Source of the DNA: Bacteroidales bacterium
GTDB lineage: Bacteria; Bacteroidota; Bacteroidia; Bacteroidales; P3
Assembly: GCA_900769785.1 (NCBI GenBank)
Contig: CAAGHV010000114.1
Location: forward strand, 1 to 6,311
Direction of reading: 5' to 3'
DNA length: 6,311 nucleotides
A program made the translations under genes and the position numbers. The notes below the pieces were generated by a model. It was not told the DNA's origin, did not search any database, and worked only from the letters and a program-made list of their open reading frames with translations. Of this stretch, positions 1 through 6,071 are shown piece after piece; position 1 is the stretch's first letter, and every line of letters begins with the position of its first letter.

Positions 1-255
1 GAAACGTGGAATTTTTAGAAATTGCCTTTAATTATTTTTTTCAAAGTCTTTTTCTGCTGCAAGTATTGAGGTGGCTACCGCCCCTCTTGTGGTCTTGTAC
101 TATTTTGACATTTTGACATGTAAAAAAAAGAGCTAGTGGGTACAGATTATTGGCAAAAGTGATCGTTGTAGTAAAAAAAAAAATCACAATTCAAAAACTT
201 TTCGACACAGCAGTTGTTTTATTGTCAGAAACAGCTTTTGAAAAACACATTTATT
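1..255. other. A/T-rich leader upstream of the bacterioferritin gene
   Basis: No coding region can be supported here. The stretch contains an 8-base A run (122-129), an 11-base A run (173-183) and a tandem octamer (103-118). A G/C-rich hairpin (68-86) is not followed by a T-tract. No exact TAnnTTTG box precedes the gene at 256. The nearest resemblances are TATTTTG at 101-107, whose spacer is one base short, and AGCTTTTG at 233-240. The promoter of the downstream gene therefore cannot be placed with confidence. The left edge of the window cuts off whatever lies further upstream. Confidence 0.6.
103..118 (+). repeat. Tandem octamer TTTTGACA x2
   Basis: Two perfect head-to-tail copies of TTTTGACA lie at 103-110 and 111-118, about 140 bases before the bacterioferritin start codon. 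They could be a regulator site or part of a promoter region, but two copies of an A/T-rich octamer can also arise by chance. The repeat is directly visible; its function is unknown. Confidence 0.5.
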
Positions 256-753
256 ATGGTCAGGACAAAAAGTATAGAACTACTTAACGCTGCTGTGGCA
301 GAAGAAATGCAAAGCATTCATCAATACCTATATTTCCATATCTTCTGCGAGAAGAAAGGATATAAAATATTGGCCAACTTGTTTGACCAAATCAGCGTTG
401 TGGAAATGAAACATTTGGAAATACTTTCCGAACGCATATTGCGACTGGGAGGCAACGTAAGATTCAAACTTACACACAAAGTGGCAAAGACTACCCATCC
501 GAAACAGATGATAAATATGGCTTTGGCAATGGAATCACAAGCGGTAGAAAACTACAATATGTGGGCCCAAATGGCTATGGATAATTCGGATACCGTATCG
601 CAAAAACTATTCGAACAGTTGGCCATTCAGGAGATGGAACATGCCGAAGAATTTGAAATAAAAATTCGAAGATTCGAAGAGTTATCGGGTATGCATATTG
701 CTTTCAGTCCACGACAATTTTGCCGAAAAAAAGAAGCAGAACTTTCGTTATAG
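256..753 (+). CDS. bfr: Bacterioferritin (heme-type ferritin, iron storage)
   Basis: This 165-residue cytoplasmic protein is predicted to oxidise Fe(II) at a di-iron ferroxidase centre and store the mineral inside a 24-subunit cage. The ferroxidase ligands align one residue behind E. coli Bfr: E17, E50, H53, E93, E126 and H129. The E126/H129 pair (in QEMEHAEEF) fits bacterioferritin; non-heme ferritins instead carry Gln and Glu in that region. M51, in VVEMKHLE, matches the heme-ligand methionine (Met52) of E. coli Bfr. The ATG at 256 is chosen because it gives this one-residue offset and a normal Bfr N-terminus. An in-frame TTG at 214 would add 14 residues with no counterpart in the family. 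The C-terminus is a few residues longer than in E. coli Bfr and carries a Cys-Arg-Lys-Lys stretch (156-159). The gene stands alone and converges on the minus-strand operon, with 47 bases between the stop codons. Confidence 0.88.
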   Translation: MVRTKSIELLNAAVAEEMQSIHQYLYFHIFCEKKGYKILANLFDQISVVEMKHLEILSERILRLGGNVRFKLTHKVAKTTHPKQMINMALAMESQAVENYNMWAQMAMDNSDTVSQKLFEQLAIQEMEHAEEFEIKIRRFEELSGMHIAFSPRQFCRKKEAELSL

Positions 754-800
754 ACCATATGTAATATACCAATATTTTCCGCCTTGGTGCAATACTTTCT

Positions 801-1349
801 TCATTGTGTTACGCCAATGGCGGAAAGATTTTCATCTATCATCTCACGAAGGTATTTGATTATCGAGTATTCGTTGATAGACATACCGTCGAGAGCTTCC
901 TTAACCTCGGCAGTATCGAAAGTGTATTTGCCACTGTCGGTTATATGATTATACACAAAATGTATGTCCTCATGCTGTGCTGCCAACATCACCACCGTTC
1001 CGGCTATATCGCCCAGCGGTGGACGGTCCCAATGGTTGTGTTCAAACCAAAAGTTCAACTCCGTACCCTTACCCAATGTGCTTTTGATATCCATACCTCC
1101 GCCGGCATTTTCGGTATTCATCTTTATAAGTGGTAGTCCCAGGCCCACCTTGCGGGTGGTGCGGGTGGTGGTATAGGGGTCGGTAACACTGGCCAAAAAG
1201 TCGGCACTCATACCCTTGCCATCGTCGGCAATAGTGAAAGCATAGCGGTTAGCAGCAAGGCTTTCGTGTATTGTAAGCTCTATATTCATAGCCTTGGCCG
1301 ACACCGAATTTTGCATCAAATCTAATACATGTAACGATAGTTCTTTCAT
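801..1349 (-). CDS. Stand-alone GHKL/HATPase_c ATP-binding protein
   Basis: This 182-residue protein consists of a GHKL-type ATP-binding domain (about residues 1-103) plus a C-terminal extension of roughly 80 residues. The visible motifs are an N-box with N14 (DLMQNS), a G1 box (DDGKGM, 42-47), an ATP-lid segment starting DPYTTTR (57-63), a G2 box (VGLGLPL, 68-74) and a final GKGTEL strand (93-98). There is no histidine phosphoacceptor/dimerisation domain, receiver domain or membrane segment, so it is not a conventional sensor kinase. It may act more like an anti-sigma-type protein kinase or an ATP-dependent switch; this is inference. The tail opens with a WDRPPLGD motif (107-114) that I recall as characteristic of this small family. 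It is the last gene of a three-gene operon, starting 33 bases after the PHP gene. The start codon places the N-box at the usual distance. Its partner and biochemical activity are unknown. Confidence 0.82.
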   Translation of the reverse strand: MKELSLHVLDLMQNSVSAKAMNIELTIHESLAANRYAFTIADDGKGMSADFLASVTDPYTTTRTTRKVGLGLPLIKMNTENAGGGMDIKSTLGKGTELNFWFEHNHWDRPPLGDIAGTVVMLAAQHEDIHFVYNHITDSGKYTFDTAEVKEALDGMSINEYSIIKYLREMIDENLSAIGVTQ

Positions 1350-1382
1350 AATACAATTACCAATTTAATAAAATACCCAATA

Positions 1383-2129
1383 TTATACTCCATCGATATA
1401 CCTACCCTCTTCGCCACGGAGGGTTTTGGCAAACTCGTCGAACGAGGGGGCATACATATGCAGCACCGAGTAGGTTTCGCCCACAGCATCTATCTGATGA
1501 GCATCAGAACTTTTAAGGAATGCAAACCTTTTGAGGTAGGCATTCTTTCGAATGAAAGCCTCCTTGGTGATATGCCTCGACAGCTCCAAAGCATCGGCAC
1601 GCAAATCGGGAGGCACAAAGCCCAGCTGGCTCATCAGGCTGGTAGATGGCTTGTTGACATGTGCCGGCACAAAAAGGCCACCTATACCATGCACCACATC
1701 ATACAGCTCGTCTATATCCACATCCAAGGCATTGATAAGCAAATATGGCTCTTCGCCCACAATCTCCTCGGCGGCATTCACTATAAGTTGGTAGCCAAAG
1801 CGGTCTTCGTCGTTGGCTATCTTGGGCAGATGGTTGTTCAAAAACTGCTGAAACACTGCCAGCTGACTATCATCGTTGAAAAAAGCAAGCACATGTGCTT
1901 CCTCCTTGGTTGTAACCTCTACTGCAGCAAGCACCACAAGCCCGTATTGCCTACCCACCTCTTGTGTAACAGCCACCTGTAGGGTACTGTTGTGGTCGGC
2001 AATGGCAATGATATCCAACCCACGCTCCTTGGCTTTAAGCACTATGTTGATAGGGCTCATCTCCAAATCGCCACATGGCGAAAGAACGGTATGGATATGC
2101 AAATCGGCCTTATAGCGTTGCAGTTCCAT
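1383..2129 (-). CDS. PHP-domain metal-dependent phosphoesterase
   Basis: This 248-residue cytoplasmic protein belongs to the PHP (polymerase and histidinol phosphatase) superfamily of metal-dependent phosphoesterases. The metal-binding signatures appear in order: DLHIHT with D9, H11 and H13; IADHNS with D45 and H46; E71 in the AVEVTT strand; H79 in EAHVLAF; H157 in VPAHVNKP; and a final SSDAH with D209 and H211. All the expected acid and histidine ligands seem to be present, so the protein is probably active. The substrate cannot be read from sequence. Candidates known for the superfamily include phosphorylated small molecules, nucleoside 3',5'-bisphosphates and short RNA 5' ends. Residues 85-145 form an insert between the shared motifs that may shape specificity. 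It is the middle gene of the operon, starting 5 bases after the DRTGG gene stop, so translational coupling is likely. Confidence 0.88.
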   Translation of the reverse strand: MELQRYKADLHIHTVLSPCGDLEMSPINIVLKAKERGLDIIAIADHNSTLQVAVTQEVGRQYGLVVLAAVEVTTKEEAHVLAFFNDDSQLAVFQQFLNNHLPKIANDEDRFGYQLIVNAAEEIVGEEPYLLINALDVDIDELYDVVHGIGGLFVPAHVNKPSTSLMSQLGFVPPDLRADALELSRHITKEAFIRKNAYLKRFAFLKSSDAHQIDAVGETYSVLHMYAPSFDEFAKTLRGEEGRYIDGV

Positions 2130-2134
2130 GGCTT

Positions 2135-2467
2135 TTAGGCTATAAGATTATATATTTTGCCTACCACCTCGAAGGTTTCCATAGTGGTAGAAAGGATAGG
2201 TATAGCCTCGTCGTTGCTCTGAGCTATAGTTTCGACCGATGGCATAAGGCCTTTGACCAACACCACACAAGCCAGCTCTTTGAGCGATGATATAGCCATC
2301 ACATTTTTGTGAGTTTGAAGCGTTACCCACACATTGCCGGCATCGGCATTGCCCATCACATCGCTGAGCAAATCCGAAACATAACAGCCGTCTATTTCAC
2401 GATTCAAACCTTCGGAACCCGACACAACCTTTAAATTCAATTTATTTACCAATTCCTGTACAGTCAT
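2135..2467 (-). CDS. Small DRTGG-domain protein
   Basis: This 110-residue protein resembles the stand-alone DRTGG-domain family, a fold otherwise found beside CBS domains and in phosphotransacetylase-like proteins. The literal DRTGG motif is absent. The family resemblance rests on the core GCYVSDLLSDVMG (27-39), followed by a VWVTLQTHKNVMAIS strand-turn-strand (46-60) and a VVLVKG strand (68-73). The function is unknown; a ligand-sensing or partner-binding role is inference. It lacks membrane segments, signal peptide and recognisable catalytic residues. The ATG at 2467 gives the usual length and a good N-terminal helix (VQELVNKLNLKVV). It is the first gene of the minus-strand operon, about 45 bases downstream of the predicted transcription start from the promoter at 2520-2552, and lies 5 bases from the PHP gene. 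Annotation pipelines sometimes give such proteins misleading HPr-kinase-related names; no kinase motif is visible. Confidence 0.8.
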   Translation of the reverse strand: MTVQELVNKLNLKVVSGSEGLNREIDGCYVSDLLSDVMGNADAGNVWVTLQTHKNVMAISSLKELACVVLVKGLMPSVETIAQSNDEAIPILSTTMETFEVVGKIYNLIA

Positions 2468-2519
2468 AGCATTCTGTTTTATAAGTTGTTACACTTTAAT
2501 ATAGAAAATATTCACATCA

Positions 2520-2552
2520 CAAAAATACTAATTTTAATGATATAAAAACAAT
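2520..2552 (-). promoter_or_regulatory. Bacteroidota-type promoter of the DRTGG-PHP-HATPase operon
   Basis: On the minus strand, TATTTTTG (complement of 2520-2527) matches the -7 consensus TAnnTTTG exactly. A TTG (within ATTG, complement of 2549-2552) lies 21 bases upstream, which fits the -33 element and its 19-21 base spacing. The predicted transcript would start near 2513, leaving a leader of about 45 bases before the ATG at 2467. The match is by eye. Confidence 0.55.
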
Positions 2553-2570
2553 AAAGAAGTATTTTTTGTG

Positions 2571-2578
2571 TAAATTTG
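2571..2578 (+). promoter_or_regulatory. -7 box of the pdxJ promoter
   Basis: TAAATTTG matches the Bacteroidota -7 consensus TAnnTTTG. Transcription would begin near 2585, giving a leader of about 40 A/T-rich bases before the pdxJ ATG. No good TTTG or TTG is seen at the -33 distance (about 2547-2551), so the upstream element is weak or absent. Confidence 0.5.
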
Positions 2579-2623
2579 CATAGTTATTTTTAGAACACAA
2601 ATATCATAAAACACTATAATACA

Positions 2624-3340
2624 ATGACTAAACTAAGTGTAAATATAAATAAAGTTGCCACAATTCGCAATGCACGCGGTGGCAACATCCCAAATGTGCT
2701 ACAATTTGCTTTGGACTGCGAACGCTTCGGAGCACAAGGTATAACAGTTCACCCCCGTCCTGACGAACGCCATATTCGCTACCAAGATGTGCGAGAGCTG
2801 AAACCTATGCTTACAACCGAATTTAACATAGAAGGCAACCCCATAGCCTCGTTTACCGAGCTGGTCAAAGAGGTAAAACCCGCACAGGTAACCCTTGTGC
2901 CGGATGCCGAAAATGTGCTTACCTCCAACGCCGGCTGGGACACAATAACCCACTTCTCGTTTCTAAAAGACAAGGTGGCCGAATTTCAGGAAGCAGGTAT
3001 AAGAGTATCTATATTCATCGATGCCGACGACCTACGCCGCATAGAGAAAGCCAAAGAGATAGGCACCGACCGCATAGAGCTGTACACCGAATCATATGCC
3101 TCGGGCTATGCCAAGGGCAAAGAAACCGCTGTGGAAAAGTTTGTACGTGCTGCCAACTATGCCCATGAGATAGGTTTGGGTATCAACGCAGGCCACGACC
3201 TAAGCCTAGAAAACCTTGAATACTTCCACAGGCAGATACCGTTCCTCGACGAAGTATCGATAGGTCATGCACTGATAAGCGATGCCCTATACCTAGGAAT
3301 AGAAAACACCATACAGATGTATTTGAATCAACTACGATAA
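2624..3340 (+). CDS. pdxJ: Pyridoxine 5'-phosphate synthase
   Basis: PdxJ catalyses the ring-closing step of the DXP-dependent vitamin B6 pathway: 1-deoxyxylulose 5-phosphate and 3-amino-2-oxopropyl phosphate condense to pyridoxine 5'-phosphate in the cytoplasm. The 238-residue length is normal for this TIM-barrel enzyme. Visible family motifs include RNARGG (15-20), TVHPRPDERHI (41-51, with H43, R45 and H50), FNIEG (67-71) with the catalytic-type glutamate E70, SIFIDAD (129-135), E152 in RIELYTE, NAGHDL (188-193) with H191, and the phosphate-binding SIGHAL (212-217). The N-terminal motif reads VNINK, where E. coli has VNIDH. I recall this variant as common in Bacteroidota, so it is unlikely to signal lost activity. 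The ATG at 2624 gives the standard N-terminus. The gene has its own upstream -7 box and is closed by a strong terminator 12 bases after its stop, so it appears monocistronic. The partner gene pdxA is not in the window. Confidence 0.97.
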   Translation: MTKLSVNINKVATIRNARGGNIPNVLQFALDCERFGAQGITVHPRPDERHIRYQDVRELKPMLTTEFNIEGNPIASFTELVKEVKPAQVTLVPDAENVLTSNAGWDTITHFSFLKDKVAEFQEAGIRVSIFIDADDLRRIEKAKEIGTDRIELYTESYASGYAKGKETAVEKFVRAANYAHEIGLGINAGHDLSLENLEYFHRQIPFLDEVSIGHALISDALYLGIENTIQMYLNQLR

Positions 3341-3352
3341 TAGTAAAAATAG

Positions 3353-3381
3353 AAAAGCCTCGTGTAAACCACGAGGCTTTT
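3353..3381. terminator. Bidirectional intrinsic terminator between pdxJ and the glycosidase gene
   Basis: A perfect 12-bp stem (3353-3364 with 3370-3381, core GCCTCGTG/CACGAGGC) closes a 5-base TAAAC loop. On the plus strand the right arm ends in a run of five T (3378-3382). On the minus strand the hairpin is followed by TTTTCTATTTTT. It lies 12 bases after the pdxJ stop and immediately after the stop of the convergent glycosidase gene, so it should terminate both transcripts. Confidence 0.93.
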
Positions 3382-3384
3382 TAT

Positions 3385-6039
3385 TTATTCCACCACTATC
3401 TCGTCAACAAAAAGGTAAGAGTCGTTACCTTTGGCGGGGTGCCAGTCGGGTAGTTTGCCCGGATTTTTGGCCACCACTCGCATATAGCGTGTATTTATAT
3501 CCAAACCATGCACCGCCACGGGGTTTACCCTATTGCCCGAAAGGCGAAAATCGGGCTCTAGTATGTGCTGCCTTGCCAGCTTATAGTTCTCGCCATCGGC
3601 AGAGGTATATATCTCCACAATACGTGGTGCAAGTATCCAATTGAAAGTGTTTTGCAAAAAGCGCATTGATACAGAGTTGACATCTATAGCCTTACCAAAA
3701 TCCATTTCCACATCAACATCTACCCCCCAATAGCCTTGCCAATGGCCGTCGGCATAAGAGTCGTCGGAGCCCAACACACCGTCGAGCAACGCATTGTCGC
3801 CACCGGCCGAATAGGTTGCATTGTAGGTGCTATAGGGAGTATTTATTCGCTTAAGGTGTCCCATACCTTTGTGATAAAGAATATAGCGTTCGACAGACTT
3901 GCTGTCGCCATAGGCGTTGTAGCACACAGCCTTCACCACACACGACTGTGCTATATCGAAAGGATTGCCATATAGTTTGGCACCCTTCGATGGCTTGCCA
4001 CCATCGGTGGTATAGTATATTGGGCGGTCGTTATACAAGGTGCGTAACGACACTACAGGCTTACCTTCGGCCGACAGCTGAGTGGATATAAAAACATGGT
4101 TTTCGACATCCAAAAGTTCGGTGGCAAAATCGTCGTAACGTTGGGTAATAATATCGCGCGAATATTGCCTACACTCATAATCCCAAAGATTTAAATAGTC
4201 ATATTTGAGCTGACGCAAAGTAGCCAGCATCGAATCTATTCGCAGTTTGGCATCGGCCACATTATCGGCATTGGGCGAAACAAAAACATTATGCAAAACA
4301 GCCCTAAGTATATTTTTACGAGCCGTTGCCCCCACCCTATCGGCTGCATATTTGGCATTGAGTAATATACTGCGGTTGGCTATAGCGCTATCGGCTATAA
4401 GTCTGCTACATTGTTCAGACAGCTTTTGGCTATAATCCAACGCTTTTTGGTTTTGGGCTATCACCTCGTTGCCCACCTTGGAGGGGTAGAAATCCAACAA
4501 AGGCTCGTGTAGGCTACCGGTATTTACAACGGTGCCTATATAATCCACAGCCGACATATTGCCTATCGAATACAGTAGCGGCACAACACTCTGCATGGTA
4601 CGGAAATACTGTATATTGAAAGCCCGATTAAAGTCACACTCCCTTGCCTTACGCTCTTTATCGGCAGCAGCAATATCGGTGGCAATGATGGGTTTCCATG
4701 CCATATCGGCAGCCCATGCCATTCCGTGCCAAGCACTGTTAAAGAGGCTCTCGCCCGAATCGTCCCAAGCGGTATTCATCACGCCCTTGGCTCCCGATGT
4801 ATAACCGTCGCGAATAAGGTTGGCAATATTTTTGACATACACATCTACTAGCGGAAACACTGTGCTCCACATGCTCATACCCGATGCCACCCAAAACTCG
4901 TAACCCGATTGTGCTATGGGGTCGATATGGTTGGCAAAATGGTCGGCATCCACATAGCTCCATACTATAAATTGAATATCTTTGGGCAGGTGGTTTATCA
5001 TAGTAGGATTTTTGGCTATAATATCACCCCACATCATCACCGTTTTGTTGTATCGTTGCAGTATGTCGTACACACGGTTGATGTGGCGACAGTAGGCATT
5101 GTCGGCACCGCCCACACTATCAACATACCCTTTTGCCCTACCGGCACCCAGGCCTTCGGTTTCGTCGCAGTTGATATTCATAAAGGGCGAGTTATAGGCC
5201 GGTGCCACCTCGGCAAACATATCTTCCAAAAAACTATAAGTAAGCTCTGTACCGGGATTGAGGTTATAGCGTGTGTCGCTGATATTTCTATAATAAGGTA
5301 TCCTCAACATTTTTTCGGCATGAGCAAAACATTGCTGGTTGCCTATCAGCTCTATATTATATTGACGGGCATAGTCGGTAAGTTCCTTTATCTGTTCGGC
5401 TGTAAGTCCATCGTTGGGGGCAATGTCGGGATACGACTTGAGGCGAAACACATGCTCGGTATATAGGTTGAAGAAGTTCATCTTATACATTGCCATAGTG
5501 CGTATCTCCTTTTTCAGGAAATCCATTGTAGGTATAGGACCGCGACTAAGGTCGTCCATCCACCCACGATATTCCAATGCGGGATAATCTTCGACAGTTA
5601 TACAGCCGATGTGTGGACGTTTGGCATCTTCTACCACAGCCTTAATAACCAGCTGCCTTAACGAAAGCACACCATAGTATAACCCCTGTGTGGTAATGGC
5701 CTCGATGGTGATGGCTTTTTTGCCAATAGTAAGCACATAGCCCTGCGAAGCATTGCGTGGAAACTTTAGCGAAGGGTTAAGCCTAAGCTCTACCAATGTC
5801 TTACCTATTTTTATAGATTTATCAACAGCTGAGGAGGTTACAAATGGCAAAGGACAATCGTCCCATGCCGCAGACAACATACCTAAATTAGCAGGTGTGG
5901 ATACAAACAACATAGTATCGGCAAGTTGGATATCTCCATTAGCTACTACCACCTTTTGTGGTTCGGGTATTATACCTATCGTTTGTGCTCCCATGCTACC
6001 CGACAGCAACAGCAACAAAATAAAAGCTATTTTCTTCAT
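3385..6039 (-). CDS. Exported GH20-like beta-N-acetylhexosaminidase, multidomain
   Basis: This 884-residue protein is predicted to remove terminal N-acetylhexosamine residues from glycans outside the cytoplasm. A signal peptide (1-18, MKKIAF then a Leu run, likely cut after GSMGA) has no lipobox cysteine. Next come a GH20 N-terminal domain (about 20-150, with IPEPQKV and the TTQGLYYGVLSLRQL segment) and a TIM-barrel catalytic domain (about 155-455). In the barrel, R158 in YRGWMDDLSRG, the Asp-Glu pair D292-E293 (NINCDETEGLG), W337 (MMWGD), W360 (IVWSY) and W425 (NTAWDD) fit a GH20-type active site. Residues 460-645 are largely helical and unassigned. A chitobiase C-terminal-like domain (about 655-722, with YYTTDGGKPS) and an F5/8 type C-like domain (about 735-884) follow, probably for sugar binding. 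The start at 6039 is preferred over an in-frame ATG at 6066, which overlaps the -7 box and would bury the signal peptide. No susC/susD genes are adjacent. Exact substrate is unknown. Confidence 0.87.
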   Translation of the reverse strand: MKKIAFILLLLLSGSMGAQTIGIIPEPQKVVVANGDIQLADTMLFVSTPANLGMLSAAWDDCPLPFVTSSAVDKSIKIGKTLVELRLNPSLKFPRNASQGYVLTIGKKAITIEAITTQGLYYGVLSLRQLVIKAVVEDAKRPHIGCITVEDYPALEYRGWMDDLSRGPIPTMDFLKKEIRTMAMYKMNFFNLYTEHVFRLKSYPDIAPNDGLTAEQIKELTDYARQYNIELIGNQQCFAHAEKMLRIPYYRNISDTRYNLNPGTELTYSFLEDMFAEVAPAYNSPFMNINCDETEGLGAGRAKGYVDSVGGADNAYCRHINRVYDILQRYNKTVMMWGDIIAKNPTMINHLPKDIQFIVWSYVDADHFANHIDPIAQSGYEFWVASGMSMWSTVFPLVDVYVKNIANLIRDGYTSGAKGVMNTAWDDSGESLFNSAWHGMAWAADMAWKPIIATDIAAADKERKARECDFNRAFNIQYFRTMQSVVPLLYSIGNMSAVDYIGTVVNTGSLHEPLLDFYPSKVGNEVIAQNQKALDYSQKLSEQCSRLIADSAIANRSILLNAKYAADRVGATARKNILRAVLHNVFVSPNADNVADAKLRIDSMLATLRQLKYDYLNLWDYECRQYSRDIITQRYDDFATELLDVENHVFISTQLSAEGKPVVSLRTLYNDRPIYYTTDGGKPSKGAKLYGNPFDIAQSCVVKAVCYNAYGDSKSVERYILYHKGMGHLKRINTPYSTYNATYSAGGDNALLDGVLGSDDSYADGHWQGYWGVDVDVEMDFGKAIDVNSVSMRFLQNTFNWILAPRIVEIYTSADGENYKLARQHILEPDFRLSGNRVNPVAVHGLDINTRYMRVVAKNPGKLPDWHPAKGNDSYLFVDEIVVE

Positions 6040-6063
6040 GTTTCTTTCTATATTTTCGGAATG

Positions 6064-6071
6064 CAAAGGTA
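6064..6071 (-). promoter_or_regulatory. -7 box of the hexosaminidase promoter
   Basis: TACCTTTG on the minus strand (complement of 6064-6071) matches TAnnTTTG exactly. It would start transcription near 6057, about 18 bases before the ATG at 6039. A TTTG (complement of 6097-6100) lies 25 bases upstream, longer than the usual 19-21 spacing, so the -33 element is uncertain. The box excludes the upstream ATG at 6066 as a start for this transcript. Confidence 0.6.

Noticed and set aside
68..86. G/C-rich hairpin (GAGG plus TGG paired with CCG and CCTC, with a two-base bulge) as a possible terminator of an upstream gene.
   Set aside because: The stem is bulged and not followed by a T-tract, and no upstream coding region is visible in the window.
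214..255. TTG at 214 as the start of the bacterioferritin gene.
   Set aside because: The added 14 residues have no counterpart in Bfr proteins, and the ATG at 256 aligns the ferroxidase ligands at the normal positions.
763..776. AATAT-ACCA-ATATT inverted repeat between the convergent stops of the bacterioferritin and HATPase genes.
   Set aside because: The stem has only five A/T pairs and is too weak to call a terminator, although a short T run follows.
804..1136. A 110-codon plus-strand open frame.
   Set aside because: It is antisense to the HATPase gene, which carries clear ATP-binding boxes; the plus-strand product resembles nothing.
1152..1169. Perfect 9-base tandem repeat (GCGGGTGGT x2) inside the HATPase gene.
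   Set aside because: It encodes Thr-Thr-Arg twice in the ATP-lid segment. I recall that peptide pattern as conserved in the family, so the repeat likely reflects the protein sequence and not a recent duplication.
1458..1982. A 174-codon plus-strand open frame.
   Set aside because: It is antisense to the PHP gene, whose metal-binding motifs span the same stretch; no family features are seen in the shadow frame.
4909..5466. A 185-codon plus-strand open frame.
   Set aside because: It lies entirely antisense to the catalytic region of the hexosaminidase gene, has no recognisable motif, and follows from codon bias that leaves few antisense stops.
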